From NCBI GenBank assembly GCA_026982695.1, contig JALSGS010000034.1:1-64000 (forward strand): a stretch of DNA of 64,000 bases, given 5' to 3'. The position numbers and the translations under genes were made by a program. The notes under the pieces are model-generated. The model was given only the letters and a program-made list of their open reading frames with translations, did not search any database and was not told the DNA's origin. Shown here piece by piece: positions 35,062 to 43,707 of the stretch (its first letter is position 1; each line of letters opens with the position of its first letter). Source of the stretch: Saprospiraceae bacterium (lineage in GTDB: Bacteria; Bacteroidota; Bacteroidia; Chitinophagales; Saprospiraceae).

Positions 35062-36516
35062 TCAAACTATTATATAAATATCATTTTTACACACATTCCC
35101 ACTTTTATCTCCATTCCCAATTTGAGAAAGTGCCTGGTCAAGTGCTGCATTCCACACATTGATGAGCCAAAATGCTTGTGTGTGCAAATTGATCTGCGTC
35201 AGGTAGCGCGGCAAGTAATAGCTCATAATCCAACAGAGATAAAAGTGGTAATGCCATTCAAAATCCACCTGGTACTCTAGGCATATTGCTTGGCATACAG
35301 GATGTTTTTGTAACGTTTTCAAGGCAGGTTGTAACCCTTCAAAATCGCGATGCGACACCAAGACACCTGATTGAAATATAAAATGGAATGCATCCCACAA
35401 CAATGGCATAAGTGGCTCGGACAACTCCCAGTCATATGCAAATACGTTCCCTTGTTCGTCGATAAAGTTGTTCCAAGGTGTAAAATCGCCATGTGCCCAG
35501 CCCACCGGCACGCGATAATGGGCCTGCTTGTACAGGTACTCGGTAAGCAGCTCGAGGCGGTCAATGAGTCGTTCCATTGCATAAGGCACAAAACGCCTAG
35601 TTTGCATAGCCGCATCTCTTGCCTCAGATTGCCACAAGCGCAACTTGTCCCATACAGGCAACTCACTTGCCCGCTTATGCTGTACACTTCGATTGTACAA
35701 CTCGTAAAGTGCTTCCAAATGAGGGCGCATCAACTGGTGAGGTGAGCGAGCTTTGCGAGGCTGCACATTGCTCACCGCAATACCTGCAAACAACTCTGTA
35801 GCTTTTGGAAAATGGAGCACTTTCCAAGAATAGGCGCCCAGCGCTGCCAACGTATTGAGTTCTCTACGCACTAGGTGGCTAGCCTGTTCGGTGAGTGGCA
35901 TTTTCACAAAGTGAGTCACTTGGCCTTGGCTATCCGCTAAAGCAATGACAGCCTTTCTGTTGTGCCCTACTGTACCCGTAAATACGGCATAATACTCATG
36001 AGGTATTGCAGCAAGTAGCCTTTCGAGTGGATGTTCTTTCTTGTACCACAAAACTATGTGGTGCTGCGCCGCCAGCACCTTTTGCATACCCAAATGAAAG
36101 CCCAAGCGAAAGCCATAACGGATCAATCGCCCTTTCCAGCCCTGTGCATTGTACAAGCTCAGAAAAACTGGATGGGGCATATGCACATCGAACAAAAAAC
36201 GCATCGTGCCATCAGGATTCGACAACCACGTATAACGAGTATGTGGCGCTGTAGCCCTTAGCTGACCACTATCGATCAGCCAATCCACTTGTGGCCACTC
36301 GAAGCAATCGCGCAGCGACTCGCCCGAAAGATTGATCACACCACAATACCCACCTGCAATCTCGATTTGATTCTTCAAAGCGCGTTTGCTCCGCACAAGC
36401 CCAATGCGAGGATCTGCTGATACATTAGGCAAAGGAGCGTACACCAGTACGCGTGTGGACGCCCACCCGAAAAGCTTGGTGCAAACGACGATGTCTTCGG
36501 AATGTAGTAGTTTCAT
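35062..36516 (-). CDS. Aminoglycoside-phosphotransferase-fold kinase in polysaccharide operon
   Basis: 484 residues. The C-terminal half is a kinase fold: THFVKMP (Lys205) and RRELNTL (Glu219) in the N-lobe, HGDFTPWNNF (342-351, Brenner motif) and YDWE (361-364) for metal. The N-terminal 170 residues have no recognised domain (GLVRSKRALKNQIEIAGG, YTWLSNPDGTMRFLF). By family it phosphorylates a small molecule, sugar or alcohol, in the cytosol. It is directly upstream of the thymidylate-kinase-like gene, suggesting joint action. The annotated start lies 92 bases inside the polymerase gene; a later start (GTG or ATG) cannot be ruled out, but the next ATG would remove about 100 residues. Confidence 0.75.
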   Translation of the reverse strand: MKLLHSEDIVVCTKLFGWASTRVLVYAPLPNVSADPRIGLVRSKRALKNQIEIAGGYCGVINLSGESLRDCFEWPQVDWLIDSGQLRATAPHTRYTWLSNPDGTMRFLFDVHMPHPVFLSLYNAQGWKGRLIRYGFRLGFHLGMQKVLAAQHHIVLWYKKEHPLERLLAAIPHEYYAVFTGTVGHNRKAVIALADSQGQVTHFVKMPLTEQASHLVRRELNTLAALGAYSWKVLHFPKATELFAGIAVSNVQPRKARSPHQLMRPHLEALYELYNRSVQHKRASELPVWDKLRLWQSEARDAAMQTRRFVPYAMERLIDRLELLTEYLYKQAHYRVPVGWAHGDFTPWNNFIDEQGNVFAYDWELSEPLMPLLWDAFHFIFQSGVLVSHRDFEGLQPALKTLQKHPVCQAICLEYQVDFEWHYHFYLCWIMSYYLPRYLTQINLHTQAFWLINVWNAALDQALSQIGNGDKSGNVCKNDIYIIV

Positions 36517-37765
36517 ATCGTTGCCTTTTGGTAGAAGCTCGAATAACGAAGAAGAAAAAGATGAACTGGTAAAACATGATCCCGTAATTCGATTCGCCGA
36601 AAATCCCGAACTCAGTCATTGAGTTGATCAGCACAGGTACGAGCATGAGCGAAGCCATTAGCCTGAGACTGGGGTCCTGGGCCCGAATAACCGCTCGAAA
36701 CGTGGCGACCATCTGGAGAAAAGTGACCCAAATACCCACCATCCCCAAATTCATCAATACTTGGATAAAGGTGTTGTGCGTCATCTTGGCCGCATAGCTA
36801 TGAATCGAATCAAAGTAATCGGTGTAATAAATGCGCATAAAGCCATAACCCAACCAAGGCCGCTGGGGAAAGCCATCTGTGATGAGGTCTTGCCAAAAGG
36901 GCAAACGGCCCGTCATACTCATCACTTCCTCCATGTCGCCTTGCTTGACAACTATGGTCTGTACCAATATGGGCACGACCAACACAGCACCTACCACACT
37001 AGCTATTTGCAACTTGACATTGCCCGACTTGAGGATATACACGCCCGAACTGAGCATAAATGCACCTAGTGACGAACGCGACTGCGTCAGTAATAATATA
37101 GCCACACAAATCAGAAGGTTGAATACGTGAAAGCCTTTGGGCTTCCCACGCAACATCTCGATATAACTGGCTGTAGCCCCAATCACGGCTAGCATCCCCA
37201 GCTCATTGGGGTTGATGATAAACCCACCCAAGCGAGATACCTCTCCGCCATGCGTGTCGCGAAAAAAGGTGTCGGGATCCACGCCCAGACCAATGAGAAA
37301 CGCAATACCTACAATGCACACCGCTCGAGAAAGCACCATGGCATAGCGGGCGTGGTCCCCACTGATGGCATTGTACAAGATGAGCAACTTGTAGTGAAAA
37401 TACACGAAGAAGATACTCTCCAATGCCATCAGAAGCTGCAAGGTAGAATACTGGATGGAAGAAGTCCACAGCAAAGAAGCAATACCCAATAGCAAATACA
37501 GCACATACAGAGCGGCAGCAAAAAAGTTGTCATATTCAAATTTTACTTGCTTATACCTCTCCCTGAGCCAATAATAGAGCAACACACTCAGGCCACTTAG
37601 CGACAATCGCAGGCCTACTTTCGCAATTTGTGTAAGCGCCACAGACTTAGTGAACAGCGTAAAATAGCTGGTGATGCGCAAGGCCATCATAACGACCAAC
37701 AGGATCATAAACCACCGCTTGCGCCACAGAATGAGCTGCCCTGTATCAGTAGTTCTAACCGACAT
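36425..37765 (-). CDS. O-antigen ligase/polymerase-like membrane protein (Wzy/WaaL type)
   Basis: 446 residues with about ten to twelve hydrophobic helices. Features: GGFIINPNELGMLAVIGA, LLTQSRSSLGAFMLS (the O-antigen ligase RSR motif) and the periplasmic loop RPWLGYGFMRIYYTDYF with SIHSYAAKMTHNTFIQVLMNLGMVG; the segment GYG..HNTFIQ is typical of Wzy_C/O-antigen ligase. It polymerises or ligates undecaprenyl-linked repeats in the periplasm. The hydrophilic, basic C-terminal tail (about 35 residues) lies in the part overlapping the next gene by 92 bases. Confidence 0.87.
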   Translation of the reverse strand: MSVRTTDTGQLILWRKRWFMILLVVMMALRITSYFTLFTKSVALTQIAKVGLRLSLSGLSVLLYYWLRERYKQVKFEYDNFFAAALYVLYLLLGIASLLWTSSIQYSTLQLLMALESIFFVYFHYKLLILYNAISGDHARYAMVLSRAVCIVGIAFLIGLGVDPDTFFRDTHGGEVSRLGGFIINPNELGMLAVIGATASYIEMLRGKPKGFHVFNLLICVAILLLTQSRSSLGAFMLSSGVYILKSGNVKLQIASVVGAVLVVPILVQTIVVKQGDMEEVMSMTGRLPFWQDLITDGFPQRPWLGYGFMRIYYTDYFDSIHSYAAKMTHNTFIQVLMNLGMVGIWVTFLQMVATFRAVIRAQDPSLRLMASLMLVPVLINSMTEFGIFGESNYGIMFYQFIFFFFVIRASTKRQRYETTTFRRHRRLHQAFRVGVHTRTGVRSFA

Positions 37766-38924
37766 ATGTCATCGCGATTTGTTTGGTCTTGGCCAACTGA
37801 CCATAATGAGCTGCAGCATATACCTCTGCCAGTTGCTGTGCAATCTTGTGCCAGTCAAAAGCTTGCTCAGCCATCTGCCGTGCCCTCCGCCCATAGGCCG
37901 ATAAGCTGCCCTGCTGTACAGCATCATGTACCCGAGCCATCGCATCAGCAATAGCTACCGCATCGCCTGGCTCCCGTACGGGAAAACCTGCTTTACACTG
38001 CCGGATATAACTGTTGATATTGGTCGGTTCGGTAGTCAAACAAGGCAAGCCCAATCCCGCGGCTTCCAATACCGCCATAGGGAAACCTTCCATGCGCGAG
38101 GTATGCACAAACACATGTGCACGCGCCATAAGCCTGTATTTCTCCTCACCGTAGCGTGCACCATAGAAGGTGACCTTATCGGCTATGCCTAGTACTTTTG
38201 CATGCTGCTCAAGCCACTGGCGATCAGGACCGTCACCAATGAGCTCCAATCGGCCTTTCAGACCCCATTTTAGGTAGTGCTCAAACGCATCGAACCACCG
38301 ATCAAGGCCTTTATGATATCTGTCTAACCGCCCGCAAAATCCGAACACTAAAGTTTCAGAGGGCTGAGCTGGTACCACATTGGGTAGCTCATTTAAGTCA
38401 ATGCCATTGGGTATCAAGCACTTGTTGCGAAGTGGCAACAATTCGTCCAAATAACGAAACTCTTGAATGCCCAACAGTTGTACCTTATGTGCGCCCTTCA
38501 AGATGCGCGACTCGAATAAGCGAAAATACACGCGCTTCAGCAAGCCATTCTTAGTCATAGCAGCTCGAGTAAGCGCGCCGTGAGGTGTATACACATAAGG
38601 TATTCCACGCGCCTGCAACCGACGTGCCACCCAGTAAAACTCTGGCACGAACGAACCATGTATGTGCACTATGGCATGCGTACCTAAGCGTGCAAGCGCT
38701 CGCTCAAACGACGGATCAAGTTTCCATTTTTGCGGAAGCTGTTGAAAAAGCTCTGTAGGATAAACGCGAGGTGGATAATCATGACACGTATTTGAGGCAA
38801 TACCCCATAACGTCACCTCATGCCCCAATTCGGTAAGAGCCGTAGCCAAATGATGGGCCACCTTATTGACCCCATTCATTCGTTCAGGGTTGGCTTTGCC
38901 CAATACGAGTTGAATAATGCGCAT
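37755..38924 (-). CDS. Glycosyltransferase family 4-type protein
   Basis: 389 residues, GT-B. The N-terminal half MRIIQLVLGKANPERMNGVNKVAHHLA and IVHIHGSFVPEF, IPYVYTPHGAL are typical of GT4. The C-terminal half has LVFGFCGRLDRYHKGLD, RLELIGDGPDRQWL and VHTSRMEGFPMAVLEAAGLGLPCLTTE with the conserved Glu pair. It overlaps the polymerase gene by 11 bases at its 3' end, so coupling is likely. It adds one sugar of the repeat unit. Confidence 0.92.
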   Translation of the reverse strand: MRIIQLVLGKANPERMNGVNKVAHHLATALTELGHEVTLWGIASNTCHDYPPRVYPTELFQQLPQKWKLDPSFERALARLGTHAIVHIHGSFVPEFYWVARRLQARGIPYVYTPHGALTRAAMTKNGLLKRVYFRLFESRILKGAHKVQLLGIQEFRYLDELLPLRNKCLIPNGIDLNELPNVVPAQPSETLVFGFCGRLDRYHKGLDRWFDAFEHYLKWGLKGRLELIGDGPDRQWLEQHAKVLGIADKVTFYGARYGEEKYRLMARAHVFVHTSRMEGFPMAVLEAAGLGLPCLTTEPTNINSYIRQCKAGFPVREPGDAVAIADAMARVHDAVQQGSLSAYGRRARQMAEQAFDWHKIAQQLAEVYAAAHYGQLAKTKQIAMTYVG

Positions 38925-38958
38925 CTTGTTTTACTTTTAATTCGTTGCCAATCAAGCA

Positions 38959-40308
38959 TCAAGCACGACTACCCTCCACATGCACCCCAACGCGCGCCAA
39001 AGAAGTATCTGCAGGGGCTACATCGGGGCGTAGCGACCGAATTTTTTTGCGTATAGCAAGAAGGTAAATTGCCAGAGGAATAAACTGACTGAGAATAAGC
39101 CCTGCCAGCACACCAGGCATTTGCCACCATTGCACCATGAGCGTAGCTGCAAACAAGCTGAACGTAGCACTGGCTGCATAACCCCAAAAAATAGGACGCG
39201 TATGTTCAAAAGTCCGAATGACAAATTGTGCCATTAGTGTAGCAAAAACCAATACGTATAACCCACAGTACCCCTGCACTACCCAAGCCCAAGCTGCCGC
39301 TCCATGGCCATAGAGCAAACTCACTATTGGACGAGCCCACAAGGCCAATCCAGCTAAAATGATCAAAGTAAGCCCCCCATAGCGCACAGCCTGGGCATGC
39401 ATGTAGTGTAAGAAAGCATTAAGACCATTTCGGTGTAAGTGATATGAAGCGCGTAACGGAATAATGCTTTCAAGGGCGAGAAATAGCACATGTGTCAAGC
39501 CCAATATGTTTTGCGCAATGCGCACTGCCCCTGCTGCTGCAGGCCCCAACACGCTAGCTGCTGCAATGATAAATGCATTGCCCGACAGCCACTGAAGCAA
39601 TGCCTTGCCCACCAACCACTTCGAAAAGGCATAATGTGCAGACAACACCCGGCGACTACATCGCCGCACACCAGAGAGCGGACCACAAGCCTGCACAAAG
39701 CGCTCGGCTATGGGGCACATCCATACAAGCGACATTAAAATGGCCGCACTCCACACCCCAAATACCGCTACTAAACCCAATGCCCCAGCCCACCACAATA
39801 TCCCTAACCCAATGACTAACAAAACAAAACAGCACACATCAGCCAGCAATGGCCTGATGATTTGCCTTTCGGCAAATGCTGCTTTGCGCAAAAATTCCTG
39901 TAACAGATACACAGGTGTAAATACAGCCGTTGTCACGCCAATGTAAACCCAAACCTGTGAAAGCATTCCCCAGCGGCCCAATAACCCAATAATCCCTCCC
40001 ACAGCCACAAGGATCACCCCTACAGGCAAATGCAACCACAACAAAACACCTAACCATGCCTTGCGATCACCCTCAGACTGTTTGCCCAATAGGGTAAACA
40101 TGGGCTGAGTCACAAATGCCTGGTGCAAACTCAACGCAAAAAGTACTGCCATCCATGCCAAGGCAAAATGACCAAATCGCGACACCCCCCACAGCCGAGC
40201 CAAGGCAATGACAAGCAAAAAGTTGCCACCGCTTAACACCATTTGGTCCAGGATAATGCCGTAGCGCTTTAACAAGCGAAAGAATATGTCCTTAATGCGG
40301 TACTCCAT
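38959..40308 (-). CDS. Polysaccharide flippase, Wzx-type (MOP superfamily)
   Basis: 449 residues with about twelve to fourteen hydrophobic segments and the usual N-terminal block (LARLWGVSRFGHFALAWM) of Wzx. It flips lipid-linked repeat units across the inner membrane. The long hydrophilic C-terminus contains few charges until RKKIRSL. The ATG follows the stop of the Wzc-type gene directly (40309). It belongs to the operon that also encodes the glycosyltransferases. Confidence 0.88.
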   Translation of the reverse strand: MEYRIKDIFFRLLKRYGIILDQMVLSGGNFLLVIALARLWGVSRFGHFALAWMAVLFALSLHQAFVTQPMFTLLGKQSEGDRKAWLGVLLWLHLPVGVILVAVGGIIGLLGRWGMLSQVWVYIGVTTAVFTPVYLLQEFLRKAAFAERQIIRPLLADVCCFVLLVIGLGILWWAGALGLVAVFGVWSAAILMSLVWMCPIAERFVQACGPLSGVRRCSRRVLSAHYAFSKWLVGKALLQWLSGNAFIIAAASVLGPAAAGAVRIAQNILGLTHVLFLALESIIPLRASYHLHRNGLNAFLHYMHAQAVRYGGLTLIILAGLALWARPIVSLLYGHGAAAWAWVVQGYCGLYVLVFATLMAQFVIRTFEHTRPIFWGYAASATFSLFAATLMVQWWQMPGVLAGLILSQFIPLAIYLLAIRKKIRSLRPDVAPADTSLARVGVHVEGSRA

Positions 40309-42609
40309 TTATGCGCGATTGAGCAATTTGAGCTTCCTGAACATCCATCGTTGGGCCTGCTGCCGCTGCTTGCCGATATCTTTCTTCTTCATGCGCACAT
40401 CATTGAGCAGCGCCATGCTATTGAACAGCTCCCACTCCTGGATGAGCTTGTCCAACAGCTTCACCTTGCGCACCTTCGAGTAGCGCGCCCGTACTACGAA
40501 AAGATTCAAATGACTTTGCTGCATTACCGCTACTGCATCAATAGCTAGACTCAGGGGTGGCGTATCGACAATGACGATGTCGTAAAGGCTTCCCATAGTC
40601 TGCAGCATGAGCTGAAACTCTTCAGAGAAGAGCATACCCGGATTGCAACCATTGACATCGCCCGCAGGAATAAGCTCCAGCCCTTCTGTAGCCGTCAGCA
40701 AAGGCGCCTGATGAATAGATATTTGCTCCGAGAGCACCCCACACACACCACCAAAATTGATTGCATCTACAAATTGGTGTAAAGTGGGTTTCCAAATATC
40801 CAGGTCGATGAGCAGTACGCGTTTACCTGTCTGGGCTAAGGCTTTGCCTATCTGTGCCGCTACAAAGCTTTTACCCTCTAAAGGAGCATACGACGACACA
40901 GTGATAAACATGCCGTTTCTATGATGCGCAAAGAGCTGGGTGAGCTTGGCCACCACCTTGGCATGTAGCTCAAACGAATCCATATCGCCCTGAGCTACAT
41001 GGGCCAACGCTCCTAGTATCGGAATATTGACAAGCTCTTCTAGCTTTGACAAGCTATACACCTTCGCCCGCCAATAATCCCATGCATAGGCCACGGCCAT
41101 TCCTAGCAACAAGGCCAGAAAGAGGGTTACACCTAAAATCAGCGGCCGGTTAGGCGAAGAAGGACTAGTAGGCAATAATGCCCGATCGATGATTTGATGG
41201 GGGTACAAGTTAGCCGACCGTGCAATTGCCAGTTCCGTACGCCGCTTGCTCAAATAATTGTACATCGACTCACGCAACTGCACCTCGCGTTCCAACGCTA
41301 CAAGACGACGCTGTTTCTCTGGATAAGTCTTTAACATGGCATCCAGCTGAGCCATCTCTTTGTCGACTTTGCGCAAGCGCACATCCAGATTGCGCAGTGT
41401 ATTGCGCACCGACTCATTGAGCATGGTGCGCAGCTCATCGATCTTGTACTGCACCGTCATTACTTCCTCACTGTGCGGCGGATAGCGCACTAGTAAATCG
41501 TGCTTTTGCAACTCTAAATCCTGTATTTTCAAATAGGTAGATCGAAATACATCTTCTTTCAGCGCCTGAAAATTTGGAGTAAAGTCGCGCAAATCATTCC
41601 CCGAAGCCAAATACTTGAACAACCGTTGAAGCTCCTCGCGTTGCAGCTCTAAATCGAGCTTCTGCTGACTGAGTTGCATCGTTTCCTTGAGCAAAGCATC
41701 GCTCTCTTGAGTGGGATTTACCAAACCACTAGCTGCCTTGAAAGCCGCCAACTCTGCCTCTGCTGCACGCAATGCACGCTCAGCCGAATCGAGCTTTACA
41801 TCCAAATAGGCCAGCATTTCATCAGCCTTCTTCACCAACTTTTCGCGGTAGTAGTCCATGTAGGCATCCATCAGCGCATTGACAAACTGCATAGCTCGCC
41901 GGGGCACATCATTGAGGTAATAGATTTTGAGGATGGGCACATCTTTATCAACAGGCTTGATAAACAAATCCGCATCGTTGACCGAGTTGACCAGGCCGTC
42001 AATGGAATTGATACGAAAGGCAAACACATCACCTGGCTGTAAACTGTAGGGGTTTTCTCGCAAAAAGGGCAAGTTCAGTTGCAGCTTAAAGCGCAGGCCT
42101 TCGGCCACTACTTCCTTGCCCACTTCAAACTGCATCGTATGGGCTTTAGGATCTTCGCTTTTGCCAAACGAAAAACGCCGATTGCCCAAATAAAACAGGT
42201 AGAACAACTTATCGTAACCACGCTGGTCCAACACCTCATATGTGAGCGTAAAGGGGCGTTCATCTATCAAGGGCAAAGTCTTCATCTCGCCTTTGCGATA
42301 CAAATCGAGTTCAAAATCCAAGCGCTCAAAAGTCTTTTTGAGAATTTCCCTGGATTTGAAAACTTCTATCTCGGCAATAAAGGCATCTACCTTACCTGAT
42401 CCACCACCACCAGGTGCAGGAAATAAATCTTCCGCTAAGTGGTTTTCCTTGAGGTTGATGCGAATAGCACCACTAGCCCTGTATTTGGGCGTCATGTAGT
42501 CAATCATGCGCGACACAATCAGATAAGTACATGTCAAAATGATGACTATAAAAGGTGCGCCTCTCAATAGAGGCATTAGCACATTTAGTATATCTTTCTT
42601 AAATCCCAT
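40309..42609 (-). CDS. Wzc-like chain-length determinant and ATPase (polysaccharide copolymerase)
   Basis: 766 residues. Membrane helices near 17-33 and 489-511 flank a large coiled-coil periplasmic part (KADEMLAYLD to ALEREVQLRES). The cytosolic ATPase has Walker A at about 571-582 (YAPLEGKS), A' IDLDIWKPTLH and Walker B DIVIVDTPP, as in BY-kinases. The C-terminal tail (QRQQAQRWMFRKLKLLNRA) lacks the usual run of tyrosines, so autophosphorylation on a Tyr cluster is unlikely. It acts with the export lipoprotein to control chain length and export. The gene before it ends 51 bases upstream. Confidence 0.92.
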   Translation of the reverse strand: MGFKKDILNVLMPLLRGAPFIVIILTCTYLIVSRMIDYMTPKYRASGAIRINLKENHLAEDLFPAPGGGGSGKVDAFIAEIEVFKSREILKKTFERLDFELDLYRKGEMKTLPLIDERPFTLTYEVLDQRGYDKLFYLFYLGNRRFSFGKSEDPKAHTMQFEVGKEVVAEGLRFKLQLNLPFLRENPYSLQPGDVFAFRINSIDGLVNSVNDADLFIKPVDKDVPILKIYYLNDVPRRAMQFVNALMDAYMDYYREKLVKKADEMLAYLDVKLDSAERALRAAEAELAAFKAASGLVNPTQESDALLKETMQLSQQKLDLELQREELQRLFKYLASGNDLRDFTPNFQALKEDVFRSTYLKIQDLELQKHDLLVRYPPHSEEVMTVQYKIDELRTMLNESVRNTLRNLDVRLRKVDKEMAQLDAMLKTYPEKQRRLVALEREVQLRESMYNYLSKRRTELAIARSANLYPHQIIDRALLPTSPSSPNRPLILGVTLFLALLLGMAVAYAWDYWRAKVYSLSKLEELVNIPILGALAHVAQGDMDSFELHAKVVAKLTQLFAHHRNGMFITVSSYAPLEGKSFVAAQIGKALAQTGKRVLLIDLDIWKPTLHQFVDAINFGGVCGVLSEQISIHQAPLLTATEGLELIPAGDVNGCNPGMLFSEEFQLMLQTMGSLYDIVIVDTPPLSLAIDAVAVMQQSHLNLFVVRARYSKVRKVKLLDKLIQEWELFNSMALLNDVRMKKKDIGKQRQQAQRWMFRKLKLLNRA

Positions 42610-42660
42610 TGGCGTTCAATTCCTTAATTGGGCAATAAGTGCAACTGCAGCACAAGGTGC

Positions 42661-43398
42661 CTAACGAGCTAAGACAGAAATGACGACTGCCAGGCTGGTC
42701 AGAATGCTCACAATTGGAGTGGCTTTGTTGACGCTTTCGCGAAACTGCTTGTTGGGGTGAGGAGGTACGTATACAATATCGCCAGGCTGTAGTGTGATGT
42801 TCTTGGTAGCTAATCCCTGCACAGCGGTCAGATCAACTTTCCAAGTAACCGTTTTACCTCTGATGTTGCGCACTACTTCTACTTCCGTAGGGTCCCCGTA
42901 ATCCCCTAATCCGCCGGCTTGAGCAAGCATCTCCACCAGAGTGGGAGTCTCATTATTGAGCTGGAAACGCCCCGGAGTATTCACCTCGCCCAATACAGTC
43001 ACATAGTGGTTGAGCACTTTAACATTGATGACTGGATTGTTGATGTATTCCGTATAGCGCTGTTCCAAATAAAAGCCGGCCTCCTTCACCGTAAGGCCTG
43101 CCAAACGCACACGCCCTACCTTGGGCAAGTTTACCTCACCATCTGCATTGACTGTCAACCAGTTACCTGTCGACTCGTTGGCATTAAACGTGTTGTTCAC
43201 CGAACCAATGCTCAGTTCGTCGTGCCCCCAGATACTGACTGTGATCTTGTCGCCAGGCTGAATCACCGGCTCACTCGGCTTGAAATATTGATAAAGCTGT
43301 GCAGTAGGAATGTACGCCTCAGACTGGAATAAACGCGGCATGGTACTGCATCCACTCAAGACAATACCTAAAAATATAACTGATACCATCCATCTCAT
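42661..43398 (-). CDS. Polysaccharide export lipoprotein (Wza-like; first gene of operon)
   Basis: 245 residues. The signal peptide ends in VLSGC (lipobox). The poly_export domain (IQPGDKITVSIWGH to VNADGEVNLPKVGRVRLAGLTVKEA) and a SLBB/soluble ligand-binding domain (VTVLGEVNTPGRFQL, TLVEMLAQAGGLGDYGD) are complete; a C-terminal helix ends with the hydrophobic stretch IVSILTSLAVVISVLAR. It forms the outer-membrane export pore with the Wzc-like protein. The start codon directly follows the 3' arm of a long-range stem in the leader. Confidence 0.93.
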   Translation of the reverse strand: MRWMVSVIFLGIVLSGCSTMPRLFQSEAYIPTAQLYQYFKPSEPVIQPGDKITVSIWGHDELSIGSVNNTFNANESTGNWLTVNADGEVNLPKVGRVRLAGLTVKEAGFYLEQRYTEYINNPVINVKVLNHYVTVLGEVNTPGRFQLNNETPTLVEMLAQAGGLGDYGDPTEVEVVRNIRGKTVTWKVDLTAVQGLATKNITLQPGDIVYVPPHPNKQFRESVNKATPIVSILTSLAVVISVLAR

Positions 43399-43454
43399 CT
43401 TCTGGCATTTTTCGTGAACACCTCATTGCGTTCGTCCCTTGTCATTGCCAGAAG
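43399..43454 (-). promoter_or_regulatory. Nine-base inverted repeat in the leader of the polysaccharide operon
   Basis: CTTCTGGCA (minus strand, 43454-43446) pairs with TGCCAGAAG (43407-43399) around a 38-base loop, and the ATG of the export gene follows immediately. The stem could hide or set the start region. No -33/-7 promoter or clear sigma-54 site was found in the 309-base gap 43399-43707 for this direction; the rest of the gap is AT-rich with no gene. Confidence 0.45.
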
Positions 43455-43571
43455 TGGACCACAAGACACATAACACTACAATCCATTGAAAACAAACCAC
43501 TTAAAACAAAAAACAACTTACTACTGAGCTCTCATTTTGGGAATTGGCCCAGAAAATGGAACGGCTTTTGA

Positions 43572-43587
43572 TGGCAGTAGGAGGGCA
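43572..43587 (+). promoter_or_regulatory. Weak sigma-54-like GG-N10-GC element before the response regulator
   Basis: The sequence TGGCAGTAGGAGGGCA has the minimal GG and GC ten bases apart, but the downstream half differs from TTGC. It lies about 120 bases before the ATG at 43708. A six-base inverted repeat (TAGGAG...CTCCTA) overlaps it. Confidence 0.25.
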
Positions 43588-43707
43588 CTACTCCTAAGTG
43601 CTTTGTACCCCATAATCCCCCACCCCCTCAACTTCTTCCCGAAAAACCCGACTCCTCATACACCCTAAAAGCGGACGCACACAAAACGCAGTAGAAGCTA
43701 AGGTCAT

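Noticed and set aside
43399-43707. Clear sigma-54 promoter for the polysaccharide operon
   Set aside because: No TGGCAC-N5-TTGC match on the minus strand; only a poor GG-N10-GC on the plus strand.
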